Of a DNA stretch of 64,000 nt, positions 9,139 to 17,776 are shown in pieces. Numbering within the stretch: position 1 is the first letter of the stretch; the number at the start of each line of letters is the position of its first letter. The notes below the pieces were generated by a model. The model was not told the origin of the DNA, did no database searches, and saw only the letters and a list, made by a program, of their open reading frames with translations. This DNA is from Acidobacteria bacterium UBA2999 (lineage in GTDB: Bacteria; Acidobacteriota; Vicinamibacteria; Vicinamibacterales; UBA2999), in the NCBI GenBank assembly GCA_002346475.1, contig DDZV01000022.1, positions 16,437 through 80,436 on the forward strand. Reading direction: 5' to 3'. The translations under genes were made by a program, and so were the position numbers.

Positions 9139-10185
9139 TCATTCAAGCACAGAGAATTTAATATCCTGAGTAACCATTTTATCATTAGATTGGTCTGTTA
9201 CTGTGGCTTCGAGGCGGAAGTCACTAGCAGGAAACTGCTCCAACGGCACACCAAACTGAGCTGGCACTTGACCCGAGTACTCTCCTGGTAAATTCTCAGC
9301 GTTGTAAGACTGTGTTAACGGAGCTGCAAAAGCCGTCTCCTCGCCCTCAGGTGATACCCGATAAAATTGCCAGCTCAGTTGAAGATCTGGCTGTTGCTGA
9401 GCTGCAATCTGACCACCATAAATAAAGAAAAATAACGTCAAGCCCTCTGCTTTTGTAAAACTGAGTTCTAGTTTCGGACGGATGTGTAGTGCCCCTCCAA
9501 TGACGTACCGATTCCAGATCTTGGTGTCATCAGGTGCTTTCATTTCCATTTCACCAACCATGAAACTACTCACAGCAAGTTGATCAGCTTCAGAAAAATC
9601 AGGCGCGTTAAGATCGTGGCGTAACAGCGATACCTTTGTAAGTGCATCTGCCTCTTCATCACCTGTTGATATTTCCTTTATAGCGATAAACACTTCGTGC
9701 TCGCCAGGAGGCACAGCCATGCTCCCCATTACATAACCATCGTCAGGGACCTCAAAAAATCGAACATCGCTCCATGCATATGGATCGACCATGCCAGCTT
9801 CGGGATCAGCTTCGGGATCAACTTCGGGATCAGCTTTATCCATTTCAAAAACAGATTTGTCGTCAGCCCGTACATACATGCCCACATTGCTTGTTGAAAG
9901 TTGGCTGCGATCAATTGCTAATGTAAAAAAAATTGCGGTGTTGCCACCAGGTTCAGCTAGAAAGGACTGATGTACCCATGTTAAAGGAAACTGGGTAGGC
10001 GCGGCTGTTATACCCATACTTGTTTCATTTATGACATCACGAAGCACCCTAACATCGTTCAGTTCGTTTTCGCTAAATTGAGGCTGTCCCTCTTGAAGCT
10101 CTTCCTCCTGTGCCCAAATAGGTTGTGAGGCTATCGAAATTACAAATAAAGCACCGCAGACGGCAACGGCCTGGCGAATATACAT
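9139..10185 (-). CDS. Secreted protein of unknown function
   Basis: Protein of 348 residues with a clear signal peptide (cleavage after IWAQ, about residue 26). No domain I can name. It contains repeated beta-type segments (TAIFFTLAIDRSQL, YVMGSMAVPPGEHEVFIAIK, LSWQFYRVSPEGEE) of the kind seen in secreted proteins of Acidobacteriota with duplicated Ig-like folds. That comparison is from memory. A DPE(V/A) tetrapeptide repeats three times near the middle. The start is supported by a GAGAGG ribosome-binding site and by the sigma-70-type promoter at 10265-10293. The beta-barrel gene follows 44 bp downstream. Confidence 0.75.
   Translation of the reverse strand: MYIRQAVAVCGALFVISIASQPIWAQEEELQEGQPQFSENELNDVRVLRDVINETSMGITAAPTQFPLTWVHQSFLAEPGGNTAIFFTLAIDRSQLSTSNVGMYVRADDKSVFEMDKADPEVDPEADPEAGMVDPYAWSDVRFFEVPDDGYVMGSMAVPPGEHEVFIAIKEISTGDEEADALTKVSLLRHDLNAPDFSEADQLAVSSFMVGEMEMKAPDDTKIWNRYVIGGALHIRPKLELSFTKAEGLTLFFFIYGGQIAAQQQPDLQLSWQFYRVSPEGEETAFAAPLTQSYNAENLPGEYSGQVPAQFGVPLEQFPASDFRLEATVTDQSNDKMVTQDIKFSVLE
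9796..9831. repeat. Three tandem 12-bp units encoding acidic DPE repeats
   Basis: The unit AGCTTCGGGATC occurs twice perfectly and a third time with one change (AACTTCGGGATC). Read on the minus strand it encodes DPEx repeats in the secreted protein. Such in-frame microrepeats can change copy number by slippage without breaking the frame. Confidence 0.9.
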
Positions 10186-10264
10186 AAGAATGCCTCTCTA
10201 TAGTAGGGCGCCGGTATAGGCATGACGCGAGCTAACAACTAACCCGCATCCAACAAAACGGCTG

Positions 10265-10293
10265 ATCATAGGTCTGAATAGGCAACAAGTCAA
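10265..10293 (-). promoter_or_regulatory. Sigma-70-type promoter for the secreted-protein gene
   Basis: On the minus strand TTGACT (10293-10288) and TATGAT (10270-10265) are separated by exactly 17 bp. Each box matches consensus at five of six positions. Transcription would begin near 10258, leaving a leader of about 73 nt before the ATG at 10185. Confidence 0.65.
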
Positions 10294-10469
10294 TTTTCTT
10301 AACCTTTTTGAGGATACGCTAGATTAAAGAGGCCTCGTTTAGAAAGTTTTTGAAGAAGACACTCCCCTTTTTGAGGGGCAGACTCCTTGAACTGCACAGA
10401 TTCCTGTTTCCAAGGAACCTTTCTATAAGCGACATTGCAGGACAGAAGTTATAGCTTCTCTTAAATCTC

Positions 10470-10499
10470 TTAAGAAAGATTCTCTGTGTGCATTATAAA
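10470..10499 (+). promoter_or_regulatory. Possible promoter of eno-gpmA
   Basis: TTAAGA and TATAAA are separated by 18 bp, 38 bp before the eno ATG. The -10 box is good and the -35 box weak. An AAGGA ribosome-binding site lies before the ATG. Confidence 0.35.
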
Positions 10500-10537
10500 A
10501 TAGGGAAGTAGGTTGAATACAGGCCCCAAGGATAACA

Positions 10538-11851
10538 ATGCACATCGTACGCGTTAAAGGTCGGGAAATTCTCGACTCTCGCGGAAATCCCACCGTCGAA
10601 GTAGACATCCATCTAGATACTGGGTCACGTGGACGGGCAGCTGTTCCATCAGGCATCTCAACTGGAAAATATGAAGCACTAGAACTTCGAGACAAAGACA
10701 CTAAACGTTATCTTGGCAAAGGCGTGAAAAAAGCCGTTTCCCATATTAACGAAGAAATTTCCTCAGCAATTTGTGGGCACCAGCTAGAACAGACAGACCT
10801 CGACAAACTCCTTATTAAACTCGATGGAACAGCTACAAAAAGCCGGTTGGGAGCCAATGCTTTACTTGGGGTGTCAATAGCTGCCGCTAAAGCGGAAGCT
10901 GCTAATCTCGGTCTTCCACTGTACGCCCATCTCAGAAAACTAAGCAATCAGAACATGTCTGATCGTTATCAGCTACCAGTACCAATGATGAACATCCTCA
11001 ATGGCGGTGCTCATGCGAACAGCAATGTTGATTTACAGGAATTCATGGTGCTCCCAGTCGGCGCGAGTTCGTTTGGTCATGCGCTCCAGATCGGGAGCGA
11101 AATATTCCATGTTCTAGCAGAGCTTCTGCAGAAAGCTGGACATCCAACTAGTGTTGGTGACGAGGGCGGGTTTGCACCCAAACTTCGATCTAATCATGAG
11201 GCGCTAGATCTAATTGTTGATGCAATTAGAATCGCCGGCTTTAACATTGGTAAAGAAGTATTCCTTGGCTTAGATGTAGCATCCAGCGAACTTTTTAAAA
11301 ATGGAAAATACTACTTTAAAAAATCTGGTGAGCCGGCCCGAAACGCTGAAGAAATGATCGAAATGTACAAAAAGTGGTGCCAAGAATACCCGCTTATTTC
11401 AATTGAAGATGGAATCTCTGAGTCTGACTGGGATGGCTGGAAATTACTTACAAGTACTCTAGGCGACAAGCTTCAACTTGTCGGCGATGATGTCTTTGCA
11501 ACAAATCCAAAGATCCTGCGTAAGGGAATTGAAGATGGCGTGGCTAATGCTTTGCTCGTAAAGTTCAATCAAATTGGAACCCTCTCTGAAACACTAGAGG
11601 CAGTTGCCATCGCTCGTAAGGCTGGTTATGCAAGTGTCATCTCGCACCGCTCCGGCGAAACTGACGATACTACTATTGCCGATCTGTCTGTTGCCCTTAA
11701 TTCTGGCCAAATCAAAGCCGGATCGACTAGCCGCTCTGACCGTATTGCCAAGTACAATCAACTACTACGCATCGAAGAAGAACTAGGTTCGCAAGCATAT
11801 TACGCTGGCAATTCAGCATTTAAACACCTGTCAAAAAGCGTAGTTATATAG
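10538..11851 (+). CDS. eno: Enolase (phosphopyruvate hydratase)
   Basis: Protein of 437 residues, the usual enolase length. Enolase dehydrates 2-phosphoglycerate to phosphoenolpyruvate in glycolysis and needs Mg2+. Family signatures are present along its length: N-terminal GREILDSRGNPTVEVD, GNDxDLQEFM-type segment (NSNVDLQEFMVLPVGA), SVGDEGGFAPKL, the metal-ligand segment SIEDGISESDWDGW, KFNQIGTLSETLEA with the catalytic Lys, and the C-terminal SHRSGETDDTTIADL. The start is supported by an AAGGA ribosome-binding site. gpmA follows after 15 bp, so two consecutive steps of lower glycolysis are co-transcribed. Confidence 0.97.
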   Translation: MHIVRVKGREILDSRGNPTVEVDIHLDTGSRGRAAVPSGISTGKYEALELRDKDTKRYLGKGVKKAVSHINEEISSAICGHQLEQTDLDKLLIKLDGTATKSRLGANALLGVSIAAAKAEAANLGLPLYAHLRKLSNQNMSDRYQLPVPMMNILNGGAHANSNVDLQEFMVLPVGASSFGHALQIGSEIFHVLAELLQKAGHPTSVGDEGGFAPKLRSNHEALDLIVDAIRIAGFNIGKEVFLGLDVASSELFKNGKYYFKKSGEPARNAEEMIEMYKKWCQEYPLISIEDGISESDWDGWKLLTSTLGDKLQLVGDDVFATNPKILRKGIEDGVANALLVKFNQIGTLSETLEAVAIARKAGYASVISHRSGETDDTTIADLSVALNSGQIKAGSTSRSDRIAKYNQLLRIEEELGSQAYYAGNSAFKHLSKSVVI

Positions 11852-11866
11852 ATACATTAATAATTA

Positions 11867-12616
11867 ATGCAAAAACTTGTTTTGCTTCGGCACGGACAAA
11901 GTACCTGGAACAAAGAAAACCGCTTTACTGGATGGGTTGACGTTGATCTCACAAAGCAGGGACAAGGTGAAGCTCAAGATGCTGGTCGGTTAATGCGGGC
12001 TGATGGTCTCAATTTTGATATTGCTTACACCTCATTACTCAAACGGGCCCTTCGCACACTTTGGATAACTCTTGATGAAATGGAACTGGCATCACTGCGA
12101 ATTGAGCAAACATGGCGCCTGAACGAACGGCACTATGGCGCATTACAAGGCCTGAAGAAAAATGAGGTGGCTACAGAACATGGTGAGGACAAAGTAAAAA
12201 TTTGGCGCCGTAGCTATAAGATACCACCACCGCCTTTATCACTAGATGATCCGCGGCACCCTTCTCATGACCCTCTCTATGCAAAGTTTTCTAACGAGTC
12301 GTTACCAAGCACAGAATCGTTGCAAGATACCGTCACACGCTTTCTTCCTTATTGGGAGAACACCATAGCTCCATCAATTCAAGAAAAAAAACAAGTACTT
12401 ATTGTTGCCCATGGCAACAGCCTTCGTGCACTTATTAAGTTGTTAGAAGATATGTCCGAAGAAGAAATTGTTGAGCTTAACATTCCAACAGGAGTTCCAT
12501 TGGTCTACGAACTTGATCAGGATTTAAAAACTCAACACAAGTATTACCTTGGAAATCAAAAAGCGATAAAAAAAGCAATGGCCGCCGTCGCCAGACAAGG
12601 GAGTGCAACTAAATAG
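11867..12616 (+). CDS. gpmA: 2,3-bisphosphoglycerate-dependent phosphoglycerate mutase
   Basis: Protein of 249 residues, typical of the cofactor-dependent class. It interconverts 3- and 2-phosphoglycerate, feeding enolase. The phospho-histidine motif LLRHGQSTWN begins at residue 6 (catalytic His9), followed by NRFTGWVDVDLT, the acid/base Glu segment LNERHYGALQG and the second His in IVAHGNSLRALI. The 15-bp gap to eno and the lack of a strong ribosome-binding site suggest translation from the shared message. Confidence 0.96.
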   Translation: MQKLVLLRHGQSTWNKENRFTGWVDVDLTKQGQGEAQDAGRLMRADGLNFDIAYTSLLKRALRTLWITLDEMELASLRIEQTWRLNERHYGALQGLKKNEVATEHGEDKVKIWRRSYKIPPPPLSLDDPRHPSHDPLYAKFSNESLPSTESLQDTVTRFLPYWENTIAPSIQEKKQVLIVAHGNSLRALIKLLEDMSEEEIVELNIPTGVPLVYELDQDLKTQHKYYLGNQKAIKKAMAAVARQGSATK

Positions 12617-12657
12617 TTACAATTTTGATTTGATGACTACAAAGAAAAAGCTTAGAC

Positions 12658-12960
12658 CTATTCCACAGTTTCTTTAGTCTCATTGCCAGAAATTCGTAAC
12701 GAACGAAGAAAGCGTCTATCATTATTTGTCAGATCAAACTGCTTTGGTGCAGGGAGTTGGCGGGCAGGTATAGAAACTTTTGCTATTGGACTATTTTCAG
12801 ATCGATTGACAAAACCTACAACAGCCTCAAGCTTTAAACGCATGTCATATCCTGACTCTCGAGCTCTTGTACGACATGCTTCAACCTGGGGATCTTCAGC
12901 AACCGCTGCAGCGATTGCATCCGCAAGTTCTTTCGCAAATTTATTTACGACGTCATCCAT
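12658..12960 (-). CDS. Small conserved-looking protein of unknown function
   Basis: Protein of 100 residues, soluble and helical at the N-terminus (DDVVNKFAKELADAIAAAVA), then a segment with CRTRARESGYDMRLKLEAVV and a more extended C-terminus. No domain recognised. It is preferred over the overlapping plus-strand frame because a near-perfect promoter lies just upstream on this strand and the protein has normal composition. The plus-strand alternative is Ser/Arg-rich with no signature. It is convergent with gpmA (41 bp apart) and divergent from the mutase gene. Confidence 0.7.
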   Translation of the reverse strand: MDDVVNKFAKELADAIAAAVAEDPQVEACRTRARESGYDMRLKLEAVVGFVNRSENSPIAKVSIPARQLPAPKQFDLTNNDRRFLRSLRISGNETKETVE

Positions 12961-12992
12961 TGTAAAGACTTTAGTTATAAGTAGATAAAAGC

Positions 12993-13022
12993 ATTCTAAG
13001 TGCCTGGCTCACTAGGTGTCAA
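12993..13022 (-). promoter_or_regulatory. Strong sigma-70-type promoter for the 100-residue gene
   Basis: Minus-strand TTGACA (13022-13017, full consensus) and TAGAAT (12998-12993, five of six) are separated by 18 bp. The predicted start site near 12986 leaves a leader of about 26 nt. This supports the minus-strand gene as real. Confidence 0.7.
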
Positions 13023-13134
13023 CTAAACTAGCCAAGTAAAATTGAAGGGTCGTTCTGGTATTCCTGAAAAGTTGTCTGTCATTTTGACACCGCTTCGAAG
13101 CAGGCTGGAGTAAGATTCGGCCACCCTAGAATAG

Positions 13135-14697
13135 ATGAACAATAAAACTAAGCGAAGTAACTGTTATAACCCTGAAGATCTTGGCAGGCATGACCCAGCC
13201 GAAGCCCTCGGTCAACCTGGCACATTCCCATTCACCCGTGGCATTTGGCCAACGATGTACGGTGAACGACCGTGGACTATGAGGCAGTACTCTGGCTTTG
13301 CTACAGCAAAAGAATCAAATGAACGTTATCGGTACCTGCTTTCCCAAGGCGTAAACGGTCTTAGTGTTGCGTTCGATTTGCCAACACAACTTGGCTATGA
13401 TTCAGACCACTCCCTTGCAACTGGCGAGGTTGGACGAACTGGGGTCGCAATTGACTCAATTGAGGACTTTTCTATGCTCTTTGATGGAATCGCACTCAAT
13501 AAAGTCTCGACTTCGATGACTATTAACGCAACAGCAGTTATTCTGCTGGCCCTGTACATCGCCGTTGCTAAACGGCAAAACGTTGAACTCCGTGACCTCT
13601 CCGGGACCCTGCAAAACGATATTTTAAAAGAGTACGTTGCAAGGGGCGCATACATCTACCCTCCGCGAAGCTCGCTTAGAATTGTCACTGATGTTTTTGA
13701 ATTTTGCGAACAAGCATTACCAAAACTGAACACTATCTCTATCAGTGGCTATCACATCCGTGAAGCTGGCTCGACAGCAGTCCAAGAAGTTGCCTTCACA
13801 CTCGCTCATGCAATTGCCTACGTCGAGGCCGCCGTAGCAAAAGGATTGCAAGTCAACAACTTTGGAAAACGGCTTTCTTTCTTTTTTAATGCCCACAATG
13901 ATTTTCTTGAAGAAATCGCAAAATTTAGAGCTGCACGGCGCATGTGGGCCCGCTTAATGCGTGACCGCTTCGGCGCTACAAACCCACGAGCACAACAATT
14001 ACGATTCCACACACAGACTGCCGGAAGTACTCTTACTGCCCAACAGCCTGACAACAACATTGTACGCGTTACCCTGCAAGCCCTTGCCGCAGTTCTTGGA
14101 GGTACTCAATCATTACACTGCAACGCCAAGGATGAAGCACTGGCCCTCCCAACCGAGGAGTCTGGAACTATTGCTTTGCGAACGCAACAAATACTGCTTC
14201 ATGAGAGTGGTGTTACAAACACTGTTGATCCAATGGGAGGTTCGTACGCAATCGAGCATCTCACGGACACTATTGAGCGTGAAGCAACAGCGTTGCTAAA
14301 GCATATTGACAAACTTGGTGGAACACTTGCAGCAATCGAATCTGGTTTTATTCAGCAAAGCATTCAGGATGCTGCATACAAAGCACAACAGGCGATTGAC
14401 TCAAAAGAAGCGGTTGTGGTCGGTGTCAACAAATATACAACCGGCGATAAACCTCACTCTTCCGTTTTTCGCATCGATCCATCACTCGAACGTGAGCAGA
14501 TTGATCGGTTGCGTAAAGTTAGAGCTAGTCGAAGCAAATCAGACTGGACTGCAGCCTTAAAAGCAGTGGAAACCGCTGCTATTGATGGGAAAAACCTAGT
14601 GCCGTCTATCATTGAAGCTGTTGAGCAATACGCTACGCTTGGTGAAATATCAGATACTCTTCGTGGAGTTTTTGGCGAATATCGAGACATCTCATAA
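13135..14697 (+). CDS. Methylmalonyl-CoA mutase, large (catalytic) subunit of the split type
   Basis: Protein of 520 residues matching the substrate-binding TIM-barrel part of B12-dependent methylmalonyl-CoA mutase, which isomerises methylmalonyl-CoA to succinyl-CoA. Seen: TMRQYSGF with the active-site Tyr (Y52, equivalent to P. shermanii Tyr89), TSMTINATA, LQNDILKEYVARGAYIYPP with the substrate-binding Arg182, SISGYHIREAG with His207, QSLHCNAKDEALALPT. There is no C-terminal cobalamin-binding domain (no DxHxxG), so a separate small subunit must be encoded elsewhere, as in archaeal-type enzymes. The Tyr/Arg pair favours methylmalonyl- over isobutyryl-CoA mutase. It is followed after 5 bp by peptide-transporter ATPases. 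Confidence 0.92.
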   Translation: MNNKTKRSNCYNPEDLGRHDPAEALGQPGTFPFTRGIWPTMYGERPWTMRQYSGFATAKESNERYRYLLSQGVNGLSVAFDLPTQLGYDSDHSLATGEVGRTGVAIDSIEDFSMLFDGIALNKVSTSMTINATAVILLALYIAVAKRQNVELRDLSGTLQNDILKEYVARGAYIYPPRSSLRIVTDVFEFCEQALPKLNTISISGYHIREAGSTAVQEVAFTLAHAIAYVEAAVAKGLQVNNFGKRLSFFFNAHNDFLEEIAKFRAARRMWARLMRDRFGATNPRAQQLRFHTQTAGSTLTAQQPDNNIVRVTLQALAAVLGGTQSLHCNAKDEALALPTEESGTIALRTQQILLHESGVTNTVDPMGGSYAIEHLTDTIEREATALLKHIDKLGGTLAAIESGFIQQSIQDAAYKAQQAIDSKEAVVVGVNKYTTGDKPHSSVFRIDPSLEREQIDRLRKVRASRSKSDWTAALKAVETAAIDGKNLVPSIIEAVEQYATLGEISDTLRGVFGEYRDIS

Positions 14698-14702
14698 AAA
14701 CT

Positions 14703-15500
14703 ATGGATAAGCCGTTGCTTGAAGTAGAACACTTGACGATCGTTTTTGAGCACGCGATCGAAAAAGTAACTGCTGTTAATGATGTTAGTTTTGCTATACC
14801 TCGAGGAAAAACCCTTGGATTAGTAGGGGAATCAGGTAGTGGAAAATCGATGACCGCGTTTGGGATTCTTCGGTTACTGCCATCTGGTGGACGTATTACA
14901 GCTGGCACCGTACGTTTTAATGGGTCCGATCTAATGACACTAACAGAGTCAGAAATGCAAGAGCTTCGGGGAGCTAATATATCGCTGATTTTTCAAGAAC
15001 CTATAATCGCTTTAAATCCAACCATGCAAGTAGGAGAACAAATTGCTGAAGCACTAACTGTGCACCATAAAACTTCTGGAACAGAAACTCGAGCCAGAGT
15101 GGTTGAATTGCTTGAGGCGGTTCAAATCCCAAACGCAATTGATCGTGTTAAAGATTATCCACATCAACTTTCTGGTGGCATGCGACAAAGGATTATGATC
15201 GCCATTGCGTTAGCCTGTCGTCCATTGTTGTTAATTGCAGACGAACCAACAACTGCACTTGATATGACAATTCAGGCTGAGGTGCTCGACTTGCTCCGTG
15301 AATTACGCGCAACATATAACTTGTCATTACTACTGATTACTCACGATTTTGGGGTAATTGCAGAAATGGCCGACTATGTTGCCATTATGCATCAGGGTCA
15401 AATAGTTGAACAAGGTCCAGTACGTCAAATTTTACGAAAACCATTACATGCCTATACGCGTTCGCTTTTAGAAGCAGTCCCTGGTCATAGCTGGACCTGA
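14703..15500 (+). CDS. Oligopeptide/dipeptide ABC transporter ATPase, OppD-like
   Basis: Protein of 265 residues, one ABC domain. Walker A GESGSGKS, Q-loop in IFQEPIIALNP, signature LSGGMRQRIMIA, Walker B LLIADEPTTALD, H-loop LLITHDFGV. The PTMQVGEQIAEAL and HAYTRSLLEAVP segments are typical of OppD/DppD. It would energise uptake of peptides, nickel or related substrates together with OppF and membrane permeases, but no permease or binding protein lies in the window. It starts 5 bp after the mutase stop and its TGA shares one base with the ATG of the next gene. Confidence 0.88.
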   Translation: MDKPLLEVEHLTIVFEHAIEKVTAVNDVSFAIPRGKTLGLVGESGSGKSMTAFGILRLLPSGGRITAGTVRFNGSDLMTLTESEMQELRGANISLIFQEPIIALNPTMQVGEQIAEALTVHHKTSGTETRARVVELLEAVQIPNAIDRVKDYPHQLSGGMRQRIMIAIALACRPLLLIADEPTTALDMTIQAEVLDLLRELRATYNLSLLLITHDFGVIAEMADYVAIMHQGQIVEQGPVRQILRKPLHAYTRSLLEAVPGHSWT

Positions 15501-16378
15501 TGCCGGTTCTTGAAGTTCACAATCTCGTTAAACATTTCATACGTCCTCAGGGTTTTTTGAAAAAGGCTACTGTCGTTCGCGCGGTAGATGGAATTAGCTT
15601 CACTATCGAAGAAGGTGAGATGTTTGGGCTTGTTGGTGAATCCGGCAGTGGAAAAAGTACAACGGGACGTTGCATCTTGCGCTTGCTAGAACCAACAACA
15701 GGGAAAATACTGTTTAAAGGTGAAAACGTTATTGATTTTTCACCCGAACGAATGCGACAAGCACGTAGAGAAATGCAAATTGTGTTTCAAGACCCAGTCT
15801 CGTCACTCAATCCGCGTATGCGTGCCGGTGCTATCGTGGAGGAACCATTAGTAATTCACAATCTTGGTAGTCGCGACAACCGTTATAACCGCGTGCAGGA
15901 ATTATTCCGACTCGTAGGTCTCAACCCAGATCACTTATTACGATATCCCCATCAGTTTAGTGGTGGCCAGCGTCAGCGCCTTGGTATTGCCAGAGCTCTA
16001 GCCCTAAATCCCGCTTTTATTATTGCTGACGAGGCTGTCTCTGCGCTGGACATGTCAATTCAAGCTCAGATTATCAACTTGCTAATCGATCTTCAGCGAC
16101 AGCTAAATCTTACATATCTATTTATTGCTCATGATCTACGGCTTGTAGAGCATATCTGTACTAGAGTTGCAGTGATGTACTTAGGAAAAATTGTGGAAAT
16201 GGGTAAGACCAATGTCTTGTTCCAAGCATCTAGACATCCTTATACACAAGCGCTCCTCAGCGCTGTCCCGAGTCTTGATCCAGATTCTCCACGTAAAAGA
16301 ATTACCCTAGACCCAATGTCTTTCAATAAGGATGCTCCATTACGAAAGATTGGTGACTCACACTGGGCCGCTATTTAA
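15500..16378 (+). CDS. Oligopeptide/dipeptide ABC transporter ATPase, OppF-like
   Basis: Protein of 292 residues. Walker A GESGSGKS, TTGRCILRLLEPT, Q-loop VFQDPVSSLNPRM, signature FSGGQRQRLGIA, Walker B FIIADEAVSALD, H-loop FIAHDLRLV, and the C-terminal RHPYTQALLSAVP that marks the OppF/DppF group. Partner of the preceding OppD-like ATPase (TGATG overlap, one base), so the two are translationally coupled. The Walker B reads DEAVSALD instead of DEPxSALD, a common variant. Confidence 0.88.
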   Translation: MPVLEVHNLVKHFIRPQGFLKKATVVRAVDGISFTIEEGEMFGLVGESGSGKSTTGRCILRLLEPTTGKILFKGENVIDFSPERMRQARREMQIVFQDPVSSLNPRMRAGAIVEEPLVIHNLGSRDNRYNRVQELFRLVGLNPDHLLRYPHQFSGGQRQRLGIARALALNPAFIIADEAVSALDMSIQAQIINLLIDLQRQLNLTYLFIAHDLRLVEHICTRVAVMYLGKIVEMGKTNVLFQASRHPYTQALLSAVPSLDPDSPRKRITLDPMSFNKDAPLRKIGDSHWAAI

Positions 16379-16422
16379 GGGTTAAGATTGCGACATAGAT
16401 ATTCAATTTTTGAGGTGTTGCT

Positions 16423-16962
16423 ATGAAAATCAAGTCTCGTATTTTAGTCATTACTATCTCGTGGGTACTATGTACCGTCCTGGCAAACGCTCAAAATGTA
16501 ACGAAGGAAAATGTTGCTGGAATCAGAAACTTTGCCCGAGTTGAAACTACCGTTGCCTGTGCGGGTGCGACAAACCCAGAAGCCCTGGCCGAAATTAAAA
16601 ACATGGGTTTTGCATCAGTTATAAACCTTCGGCTCTCTGGAGAACGCGACAATAATGTATCGGCAGAAGCAAAGGTAGCAGAAAAAGTAGGCCTGAAATT
16701 TATTCACTTACCATTCAATGGTGGATCGCCAGACCCAGCCGTAGCAGATCGTTTTATTAAAACAATAACCCAGCCTGGATACCAACCAGCTTTCATCCAT
16801 TGTGCTGGAGGGGTTCGGGCTGCTGCTATGTGGTTAATTAAACGTCTCGTTGTCGACAAGTGGGATGTGCCACGCGCTATGACTGAGGCCGAAGCCTTGG
16901 GACTAACAAGTAGACGGCTAAAACAGTTTGCCCTCGACTATGCCAGTCAACAGACACAATAG
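16423..16962 (+). CDS. Secreted protein-tyrosine-phosphatase-like (DUF442-type) protein
   Basis: Protein of 179 residues with a signal peptide (about 1-24, ending ANAQN). The rest is a cysteine-phosphatase fold: VINLRLSGER as the general-acid region and a P-loop HCAGGVR with nucleophile Cys127 and Arg132. The loop is C-x4-R instead of the C-x5-R of classical tyrosine phosphatases. That short loop is characteristic of the DUF442 group, which includes Blh and NAD-kinase-fused proteins. Substrate unknown. Export to the periplasm is inferred. A GAGGTG ribosome-binding site precedes the ATG, and the gene is convergent with the following ABC ATPase. Confidence 0.75.
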   Translation: MKIKSRILVITISWVLCTVLANAQNVTKENVAGIRNFARVETTVACAGATNPEALAEIKNMGFASVINLRLSGERDNNVSAEAKVAEKVGLKFIHLPFNGGSPDPAVADRFIKTITQPGYQPAFIHCAGGVRAAAMWLIKRLVVDKWDVPRAMTEAEALGLTSRRLKQFALDYASQQTQ

Positions 16963-16989
16963 CGATAAGAAGCTATCCGATAACACACG

Positions 16990-17676
16990 TCAAGACGCTT
17001 GTACAACGTCTTTCTCAATGCGACCATCTCTGATATGAATCACCCGTCGAGCAAAAGCAGCTAACTCAGCTTCGTGGGTCACAAGAACAATAGTATTGCC
17101 AGCTTCGTGGAGACGCTCGAAAAGCGCCATAATCTCTTCGCCAGTTTTAGAATCGAGGTTTCCTGTCGGTTCATCAGCTAGCAGTATCGATGGTTCGTTG
17201 ACCAACGCCCGGGCAATAGCTACACGCTGACGTTGACCTCCAGATAATTCGTTTGGTCGATGTTTTAAACGATCTGACAATTCAACACGGGCTAGTGCAC
17301 GATTTGCCAACTCGAGTCGTTTCTGTCCAGACACACCAGCATAAATCAATGGAAGCTCTACGTTGTGTAGGGCTGTAGCCCGTGGCAACAGATTAAAAGT
17401 CTGAAACACAAAACCAATTTCCTTGTTACGAATGCTCGCTAATTCATCATCATCCATCTGACTTACTTCACGCCCGTTAAGTAAGTACGTCCCCTGACTG
17501 GGAGTATCAAGACAGCCAATTAAATTCATTAACGTTGACTTGCCTGAACCAGAGGGACCCATAATAGCAACGTACTCACCCCGTTCGATTTGTACTGATA
17601 CATCTTGTAGGGCGTTAATTTCTTCCGAGCCCATTTGGTAAGTTTTCCAAAGATTTTGAGTATCAATAACAGGCAT
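16990..17676 (-). CDS. ABC transporter ATPase, LolD/MacB-like
   Basis: Protein of 228 residues, one complete ABC domain: Walker A GPSGSGKS, Q-loop VFQTFNLLP, signature LSGGQRQRVAIA, Walker B ILLADEPTGNLD, H-loop LVTHEAEL. The LMNLIGCLDTPSQG and EPTGNLD segments place it in the MacB/LolD/FtsE group, which drives mechanotransmission or lipoprotein and antibiotic export with a separate FtsX-like permease. No permease gene is adjacent, so the partner is unknown. Confidence 0.88.
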   Translation of the reverse strand: MPVIDTQNLWKTYQMGSEEINALQDVSVQIERGEYVAIMGPSGSGKSTLMNLIGCLDTPSQGTYLLNGREVSQMDDDELASIRNKEIGFVFQTFNLLPRATALHNVELPLIYAGVSGQKRLELANRALARVELSDRLKHRPNELSGGQRQRVAIARALVNEPSILLADEPTGNLDSKTGEEIMALFERLHEAGNTIVLVTHEAELAAFARRVIHIRDGRIEKDVVQAS

Positions 17677-17776
17677 ATTTTCGTCAACAGTTAGTTGAAA
17701 GAACTTTTAATAATTTACGGAAATGGTCGATGATTAGTTCCACAAACATCTAAGGGCACAGAACCGCCCCTAATTG

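Larger units (their letters stand above)
10186..10537. other. 352-bp divergent intergenic region between secreted protein and eno
   Basis: No gene seen. The left part holds the minus-strand promoter at 10265-10293. Farther right are a small stem CCCCT-TTTTG-AGGGG near 10374-10388, a TTCCT/AGGAA stem near 10409, and an AT-rich segment before eno that includes the possible promoter at 10470-10499. No tRNA or known riboswitch pattern was recognised. Confidence 0.6.

Noticed and set aside
10423..10701. 92-codon minus-strand frame over the eno start
   Set aside because: Shadow of eno with no signature. The upstream region of eno looks like a promoter.
12683..12988. 101-codon plus-strand frame opposite the 100-residue minus-strand gene
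   Set aside because: Ser/Arg-rich with no domain. The strong promoter lies on the other strand.
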